This document shows positions 59,123 to 64,000 of a stretch of 64,000 nucleotides of DNA, piece after piece. The translations under genes and the position numbers were made by a program. Location: assembly GCA_021734905.1 (NCBI GenBank), contig JAIPIB010000004.1, positions 15,024-79,023 of the forward strand, read 5' to 3'. This DNA comes from Minisyncoccota bacterium (GTDB lineage Bacteria; Patescibacteria; Paceibacteria; UBA9973; UBA918). How positions within the stretch are numbered: the first letter of the stretch is position 1; each line of letters begins with the position of its first letter. The notes beneath the pieces are model-generated. The model was not told where the DNA came from and searched no databases. It worked only from the letters and a program-made list of their open reading frames with translations.

Positions 59123-59653
59123 TTATTTATTCTTATCAGCAGCGTACATTTCTAGGCTTCGATCAAACGCCTCTCGCGCTTTCTCGGCACCCTCATACCC
59201 ATTGATTTTCACGTCAGCAGGCTTTCCTTTGAGATTCTTGTAGGTCTCAAAAAAGTGTACAAATTCTTTGAGTTGGTGTTTGTTGAGGTCTGCAATATCT
59301 TGCACATCCTCCCACCGCTTATCTTCGACAGGAACAGCAATGATTTTGTCGTCAGCATCACCACTATCAATCATGCGGAGAATGCCGACAGGACGCGCTG
59401 CAACCAATACTCCAACATTGAGTGGGTATGTCGTGAGGAGGATCACGTCGAGCGCATCACCATCATCCCATAATGTTTGTGGTACAAATCCGTAGTCGAA
59501 TGGATATGCTGCCGATGAATAGTTTGCGCGATCGAGCTTGATAAGGCCGGTCTTCTTGTCGATCTCGTACTTATTGTGAGACTCACGAGGAATTTCAATA
59601 ATAACATTCATCTCTTCGGCTGTTCCCGAGGGAACATCATGAAGTAAGTTCAT
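59123..59653 (-). CDS. ppa: inorganic pyrophosphatase (family I)
   Basis: 176 residues. NVIIEIPRESHNKYEIDK, YPFDYGFVPQT and the metal-site motif DGDALDVILL followed by DSGDADDKIIAV are diagnostic. It drives biosynthetic reactions by hydrolysing PPi in the cytosol. Located just downstream of nusA on the same strand. Confidence 0.97.
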   Translation of the reverse strand: MNLLHDVPSGTAEEMNVIIEIPRESHNKYEIDKKTGLIKLDRANYSSAAYPFDYGFVPQTLWDDGDALDVILLTTYPLNVGVLVAARPVGILRMIDSGDADDKIIAVPVEDKRWEDVQDIADLNKHQLKEFVHFFETYKNLKGKPADVKINGYEGAEKAREAFDRSLEMYAADKNK

Positions 59654-59695
59654 AGTATTTTTATAACGGAGTAATTAATATACCTAATAAAGTAT

Positions 59696-60907
59696 CTATT
59701 CAGCTTGCGTCTCTGCTTCTTCTGGTTTCTCTGTCGGTCCTGCAGAAGAAACGATATCAATTTTCCATCCGGTAAGTTTTGCGGCAAGTCGAACATTTTG
59801 ACCACCTCTTCCAATGGCGAGAGATTGTTGGTCTGGTGCGACAGTTACTGAAGCATGTCCACGTTCGTCAGTTCCTGTGGCATTTGCTTCACTTAATATT
59901 TCAACTTTGAGTACTTGTGCTGGTGAGAGAGAGTCTTCAATAAATTCCTTTGCGTCTTCAAGCCATTCAATGATATCAATCTTTTCTCCACCGAGCTCGC
60001 TCATAACAGTCGATACCCGAACACCTCGCTGTCCAACCATTGAGCCGACAGGATCAATGTGGTCATCATGTGAACATACGGCGACTTTAGAACGTGAACC
60101 AGCCTCTCTTGCGATAGCTTTGATCTCAACGGTACCGTTCTGTAGTTCTGGAGTTTCAATCTCGAAAAGCTTCTCAAGAAATTGAGGGTGTGATCGAGAA
60201 AGTTTTAGGAAAATGCCTCGTGGTGTTTCATCTACCGCAACAAGGAGAGCTCGAATCCGTTCTCCTGGTTTGAATCGTTCTCCAGGGATTTGTTCATCAT
60301 AGGGCATAACGCCGGTTACTCGTCCAAGGTCGACATAGATATTTCCACGTTCAAATCTTTGAACGTGTCCAACAATAATGTCACCTTCCTTTTGTCCAAA
60401 TTCCTTAAGAGCTGATTCTTTTTCCGCCTCACGAATTTTCTGGATGATCACTTGTTTTGCTGTCTGTGCTGCAATACGCCCAAAGTCATCCTTTGGTTCA
60501 AGTGGAAATATTAATTCTTCACCAAGCGCAACATCTTTTTTAATTAAACGTGCGGTCTCGATGAGGATATGTTTCTCGGGGTCAAAACGAACCCGAGTAT
60601 CATCAGTATCGTCGGTAGGTTCTTGAGGTTCTGTGCGCTGATGTCGTTCGTCAACTTCAAGATCGTGGTCAACCTGATCATCAACACGTACAGTGGTGTC
60701 ATCAGCAACAATTTTAACCTGGTTAAAAATAGTGTCCCCAGAATTAATGTCAAAATGGGCACGAATAATCTGCCCTCGTTTTCCGAATTCCTTTTTATAA
60801 GCAGTACCGAGAGCTTGCTCAATGGCATCGAGCATTTTTTCTCGGCTAATTCCGCGCTCATCTTCCATTTGGTCGAGTACTGAATGTATTACTTTTAGAT
60901 CAAACAT
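59696..60907 (-). CDS. nusA: transcription termination/antitermination protein NusA
   Basis: 403 residues from ATG 60907 (MFDLKVIHSVLDQMEDERGIS), preferred over an upstream in-frame start. N-terminal RNAP-binding domain, an acidic insert (DDTDDTRVRFDPEKH), S1 (DIIVGHVQRFERGNIYVDLG), KH1 (GSMVGQRGVRVSTVMSELGGEKIDI) and KH2 (AIGRGGQNVRLAAKLTGWKI). It binds RNA polymerase and nascent RNA at pauses. No acidic repeats at the C-terminus. Confidence 0.96.
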   Translation of the reverse strand: MFDLKVIHSVLDQMEDERGISREKMLDAIEQALGTAYKKEFGKRGQIIRAHFDINSGDTIFNQVKIVADDTTVRVDDQVDHDLEVDERHQRTEPQEPTDDTDDTRVRFDPEKHILIETARLIKKDVALGEELIFPLEPKDDFGRIAAQTAKQVIIQKIREAEKESALKEFGQKEGDIIVGHVQRFERGNIYVDLGRVTGVMPYDEQIPGERFKPGERIRALLVAVDETPRGIFLKLSRSHPQFLEKLFEIETPELQNGTVEIKAIAREAGSRSKVAVCSHDDHIDPVGSMVGQRGVRVSTVMSELGGEKIDIIEWLEDAKEFIEDSLSPAQVLKVEILSEANATGTDERGHASVTVAPDQQSLAIGRGGQNVRLAAKLTGWKIDIVSSAGPTEKPEEAETQAE

Positions 60908-61340
60908 ATTCGGGGGCGAGCTGGGAATTTGACGCATTCCTTCGTTGAAACATCGATTTTCTTCTCATCTTACAGTAAGTAAGGTTCGTACATAAATCTT
61001 GTTTCACCAACTGGTGCTGTTCAGGTTGTCGATATTTTCTCCTTTTAGTCGAAAATATCGACAACCTCTTACGAAGTGACATTGGGTCACTTCTCACCTT
61101 GGACTGCATCCAAATTCACAGCTCGCCTAATTTAGGAGTATTCTCCTTTATTTGTCTTCTAATATTTATTTTTATACAAAAAATGCCGGCTGGTAGAGCC
61201 GACTTCCTGTATAAACATCATAATAGAGGAAAACTGTTGAAAGTCAATGTGATGTATACATTTGCAATTTCCATCACATTTTCCTATGATGATGCTAGAC
61301 GACTTTTTCGAGTGACCTATATTTTGGCAAGGAGGCTTTT
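60908..61340. other. intergenic region upstream of nusA
   Basis: 433 nt. It contains the perfect hairpin at 61022-61066, an AAGTGAC/GTCACTT hairpin at about 61074-61092, and otherwise no supported gene. The nusA promoter should lie in its left part. Confidence 0.4.
61022..61066. repeat. free-standing AGGTTGTCGATATTT hairpin
   Basis: Perfect 17-bp stem AGGTTGTCGATATTTTC / GAAAATATCGACAACCT with an 11-nt loop. The arms equal the core stem of element D at 53.2 kb, here without tRNA copies and without the bulged A. Confidence 0.8.
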
Positions 61341-61595
61341 ATGTCACAGCGTTGCTTTTGTAGCTCTGGGTGCCAGTTGCACCCACTCTCACCCCACTCT
61401 CCACCACGAAAGCCGTACTGGAGCGATGAAACTGCAACACCGGAAGAGCAAAGGAAATTGAAAAAGGCATATGAAAACGGTGCTTGCATCGAAGCGAAAG
61501 GGAGAGACACAATCGATTGCGGGTATGAGTGGGATGTCCCCCCAAATCCACTATGGGATTTTTATTACAATTATTACAGAATCGCTCCTAGCTAG
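61341..61595 (+). CDS. small Cys-containing hypothetical protein
   Basis: 84 residues. GGAGG lies 5-6 nt before ATG 61341. Cys at C5, C7 and C11 with His/Pro-rich spacer (CFCSSGCQLHPLSPHSPP) then an aromatic C-terminus (LWDFYYNYYRIAPS). The N-terminal cysteines might bind metal. No family recognised; SD-led, with its own terminator. Confidence 0.55.
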   Translation: MSQRCFCSSGCQLHPLSPHSPPRKPYWSDETATPEEQRKLKKAYENGACIEAKGRDTIDCGYEWDVPPNPLWDFYYNYYRIAPS

Positions 61596-61615
61596 GCGCG
61601 TAGCAATGCCGGCAC

Positions 61616-61659
61616 GAAGCCCTGTCAAGGTAGCAATACCTTCAGGGCTTTTTTCTTTT
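61616..61659 (+). terminator. terminator of the 84-residue gene
   Basis: GAAGCCCTG...CAGGGCTTTTTT with an inner AAGGT/ACCTT stem. Confidence 0.85.
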
Positions 61660-61674
61660 TGTATTTTAATCGTT

Positions 61675-61707
61675 TCCCGCACGGAGACCTAAGGTCTCCG
61701 TGCGGGA
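61675..61707. repeat. 32-bp terminator-type hairpin, copy 1
   Basis: CCCGCACGGAGACCT-aa-(G)GTCTCCGTGCGGG. The same 32 bp occurs at 63969-64000, so two copies bracket the SPFH gene. Confidence 0.9.
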
Positions 61708-61818
61708 TTTTACATTAGGGGTGTTTGAGAAATGTTCTTAACACTTTGATGCGAAAAAATAAATTTTTAAAGGATAGATACCAAGAGTGACTTCAAGTAA
61801 AATTTAAAATAATAAATA

Positions 61819-61845
61819 GGACCTGGCAAAATATATGCCAGGTCC
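61819..61845 (-). terminator. hairpin after the SPFH gene
   Basis: GGACCTGGCA / TGCCAGGTCC 22 nt beyond the stop at 61868. Confidence 0.6.
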
Positions 61846-61867
61846 AAGGTCTGTTGCTGTTGCCGTG

Positions 61868-63778
61868 TTATTCTGCGGACTTGAGAGGTTTTCCTGTTAC
61901 AGAACCACTCCTGTTTCCGCTCATGACACTGCCCCCAGAAAGAACTGCTGCCAGTCCTTCCAAGGAACCGAAGCCACCTGAACCTTTTTCTCCCCCGTTC
62001 ATAACGACGATGTTTGGAACTACCTTGCCTAAATTTGCCAGAGCTTCAGGCTTATCCAGGATGAGTTCCATCATCTTCAGACGGGCTACTAGGTCTTTGC
62101 CAAGAACATCGGCCTGTGCTTCTTGTCCTGCAGCAACTTGTTCCAGATACTTCCGGTCTGCTTCACCGCGAAGCTGTTGCTTTTGTTTGTACTGCTCGGC
62201 GATTTTTACTGCCTGTTGAGCTTCCACCAACGCCGGCTGTTGTTCAGCAGTTGCTTCCGCGTTAGCTTTGGCAATGCGTTCCAATTGAGCTTGCTGTTCT
62301 TTCTTCAGGGTTTCAATCATCTCGAAAGCCAACTGTTGGCGCTTGCGAGGAATGAGAACCTCGGGCGGCATGTCGGGTTGCAAGAAACGAACCTCTCTGA
62401 TTGTTACGCCTGCTTTTTCACCTTCGGGTTTGATCTGCTCTTCTGCGACAGCTTGAAGCACACCACGACGCTCAATGAGGTCGAGAGGCGCTACCGGCCG
62501 ACGCGATTCGCGGGTTACCGCATTTCCTTGGGGATCAAGCATGGGCTTGCCAGTCTGGCGATCGATAACTGCTTCGGTAACGGTGATGAATTGCCCAGAG
62601 AGGTCGCGAACTGCAGATTGCACCGCAGGGGTGATAATGCGATTCTCGACTTCCTCCATACCACCCACAGACGCTACTATGAAAGGAGCGTTTTGTGGAG
62701 TTACTTGAACCAGTACGCGAAGGGATTGGTGGATCGTGTAGCCTTCGATCTTGATACCGACAGCTTCGTCGGCTGCCCCCTTAGGGACAGCCACCTCTAC
62801 TGAACGGGGTTCTTGAGTGATCTCTCCTTTGGCATCCACAGATAGATCCACCGAACGGCTCAGATATCCACCTTTGTATTCCCATGCCTGGACACGGGTA
62901 TCCACTGAAGTTACTGTGAACACGTCATGGTTGACGTAGTATTTGCCTGGCGGCAAAACTTCGTTCCATATACCAATACAACCGACAGGCATAAGAGGGC
63001 TGGATAATGCACCAACACCATGCGAGTTATCCTCAATGGCAACGCATTTCCCTGATTCGGGGAATGAAGCTGTCATCGCCGAACCGAAGTTCACAGCAGT
63101 TAAAGCATTCGACTTCACAACACCAACAAAACCCTGTGGAATGTCAGTCGCTTTGCGGTCGTCTGACACATCCCAGAGGTAGGTATTGACACGCCAGGTA
63201 CCCGGCAGAAGAACTGTTGCTTGCGGGCCCTTGAACCCGATCTGTTTTTCGGCAGTTGTCAAAAAGACATCGGCCTCAAGGAATGTGTTCAACTGCGACT
63301 GAAATGCTGGCGCGTAGGTGACACCTGGGGGTAAAGATTTTCCATCACGCGCAGACAAGGTGCGATAGTGACCCGGCGATACGGTGATCATCTCCACTTT
63401 CTCGACATCGTTGAGAACGTTTAGGCCGAGGATGAAGTGGAAGCCGGGACCAATGGTCTCAGCTTTTTTACCCTTCTGTGATTCGATGCCTATGATGCGA
63501 CCGGACGGAAGGTCGGTAGCGAAATAGACTCGTTTCAACAGCGCTATTTGGCTGTCTCCCACAATGATAAGTGAGGTACCAACCACAAGGCCAATTGCAA
63601 TACCGCCGAATATGACTCGCACCGCCACATTCACAATTTTGAGGGTTGCCTCGGTTAGCTTCGGTGGGCGACCGCCAAAATCAGAATCGGAAGATCCCCT
63701 TTGAATCACTTTCGTGATTATAAAGGGAGCCACTGCAGCGAACAGTACACAAAACACGATACCAAAGATTATTCCCAT
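61868..63778 (-). CDS. large SPFH/band-7 (flotillin-like) membrane protein
   Basis: 636 residues. Two N-terminal hydrophobic segments (IFGIVFCVLFAAVAPFII; VIFGGIAIGLVVGTSLIIV) precede an SPFH region with IALLKRVYF and ETIGPGFHFILG. A long Ala/Glu/Gln coiled coil (KKEQQAQLERIAKANAEATAEQQ) and a Gly/Ser-rich tail follow. SPFH proteins oligomerise into membrane scaffolds. GAGGAG lies about 9 nt before ATG 63778. Codon choice is visibly more GC-rich than in neighbours, and identical hairpins flank the locus, both hinting at transfer. Confidence 0.85.
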   Translation of the reverse strand: MGIIFGIVFCVLFAAVAPFIITKVIQRGSSDSDFGGRPPKLTEATLKIVNVAVRVIFGGIAIGLVVGTSLIIVGDSQIALLKRVYFATDLPSGRIIGIESQKGKKAETIGPGFHFILGLNVLNDVEKVEMITVSPGHYRTLSARDGKSLPPGVTYAPAFQSQLNTFLEADVFLTTAEKQIGFKGPQATVLLPGTWRVNTYLWDVSDDRKATDIPQGFVGVVKSNALTAVNFGSAMTASFPESGKCVAIEDNSHGVGALSSPLMPVGCIGIWNEVLPPGKYYVNHDVFTVTSVDTRVQAWEYKGGYLSRSVDLSVDAKGEITQEPRSVEVAVPKGAADEAVGIKIEGYTIHQSLRVLVQVTPQNAPFIVASVGGMEEVENRIITPAVQSAVRDLSGQFITVTEAVIDRQTGKPMLDPQGNAVTRESRRPVAPLDLIERRGVLQAVAEEQIKPEGEKAGVTIREVRFLQPDMPPEVLIPRKRQQLAFEMIETLKKEQQAQLERIAKANAEATAEQQPALVEAQQAVKIAEQYKQKQQLRGEADRKYLEQVAAGQEAQADVLGKDLVARLKMMELILDKPEALANLGKVVPNIVVMNGGEKGSGGFGSLEGLAAVLSGGSVMSGNRSGSVTGKPLKSAE

Positions 63779-63968
63779 CTGATCTAACTCCTCTGCAAGT
63801 TGGTGAATTTACAAGGTACTACGTGAAGTACGTATATATTATGATAACGTACGCTATTTATTATGATAGCATGAAATTGACTGAATGTCAAATCATGGAG
63901 GTGAGGGTGAAGGAGTATATTTAAATGCTTCTGGAGTCTTCTATTTTTTTTGTGTTGTAATCAAAAAA

Positions 63969-64000
63969 TCCCGCACGGAGACCTAAGGTCTCCGTGCGGG
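63969..64000. repeat. 32-bp terminator-type hairpin, copy 2
   Basis: Identical to 61676-61707. It runs to the window edge, so the downstream continuation is unseen. 63779-63968 is AT-rich promoter-like DNA for the SPFH gene. Confidence 0.85.

Noticed and set aside
61341..61595. Selenoprotein or metallothionein
   Set aside because: Only a few cysteines, no in-frame TGA and no recognised metallothionein spacing.

Overview
The window looks like chromosome from a Candidate Phyla Radiation (Patescibacteria) bacterium of the Parcubacteria type. The evidence is moderate to low GC, compact genes, no respiratory or broad biosynthetic pathways, and a Parcubacteria-style type IV secretion/pilus operon (VirB4, PrgI, a TraC-like protein and a VirB6/TrbL-like membrane protein). 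There are also many small lineage-specific membrane proteins, RNase Y with PNPase as RNA-decay enzymes, a trigger factor that appears to lack its PPIase domain, and TGA used as a normal stop codon. This assignment is inference; no 16S rRNA gene is present.

Layout. 1-8.0 kb: leftward type IV secretion/pilus operon, with VirB4 running off the left edge. 8.2-20.7 kb: housekeeping genes (rsmA, TrpR-like regulator, pcrA, M23 peptidase with LysM, YifB, DksA-like protein, then rpsO-NYN-pnp). 20.8-28.9 kb: Xer recombinase, a compositionally foreign thrC, a cupredoxin, a SurA-like chaperone, ABC-F and xth. 29.0-29.4 kb: an unidentified structured RNA with its own promoter and terminator. 30.0-41.5 kb: cca, then an accessory zone with tRNA-Arg(TCG), tRNA-Gly(GCC) and tRNA-Pro(TGG). 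It holds a two-gene RloA/RloB (AbiL-like) defence module between 136-bp direct repeats, a cluster of ParB-type parS palindromes at 38.16-38.78 kb beside DnaA-box-like 9-mers, and a decayed hydrolase gene. 41.9-44.2 kb: CorA-like transporter, RBBP9-like hydrolase and TrmB-like regulator. 44.4-49.1 kb: a run of units, each with a related leader, SD-led small or receiver-domain ORFs, and a terminator that abuts the next leader. 49.2-52.9 kb: ECF sigma factor with a membrane partner, and a trypsin-like protease. 53.0-63.8 kb: tRNA-Gly(TCC), HU, rny, clpP, tig, ppa, nusA and an SPFH protein.

The most unusual signal is at the tRNA genes. Downstream of tRNA-Arg and both tRNA-Gly genes lies an inverted copy of the tRNA 3' end (T arm plus acceptor strand), then one or more internal hairpins, then a direct copy of the same tRNA 3' end. 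The whole can fold into a cruciform whose closing stem is made of tRNA sequence. The Arg and Gly(TCC) versions share the same inner parts: an AGGTTG...CAACCT stem with a bulged A, the string CCTGTACTGA, and a TGTAA-loop hairpin. Related cores occur near tRNA-Pro and, without a tRNA, at 29.5 and 61.0 kb. At tRNA-Arg the element is duplicated and the two copies bracket the defence module, so it looks like a recombination target.

Two start-site classes are visible. Many genes have a TATAAT-like hexamer ending 5-9 nt before ATG, as expected for leaderless mRNAs. A set of mostly small or orphan genes instead has a strong AAGGAG(G) Shine-Dalgarno and its own terminator.
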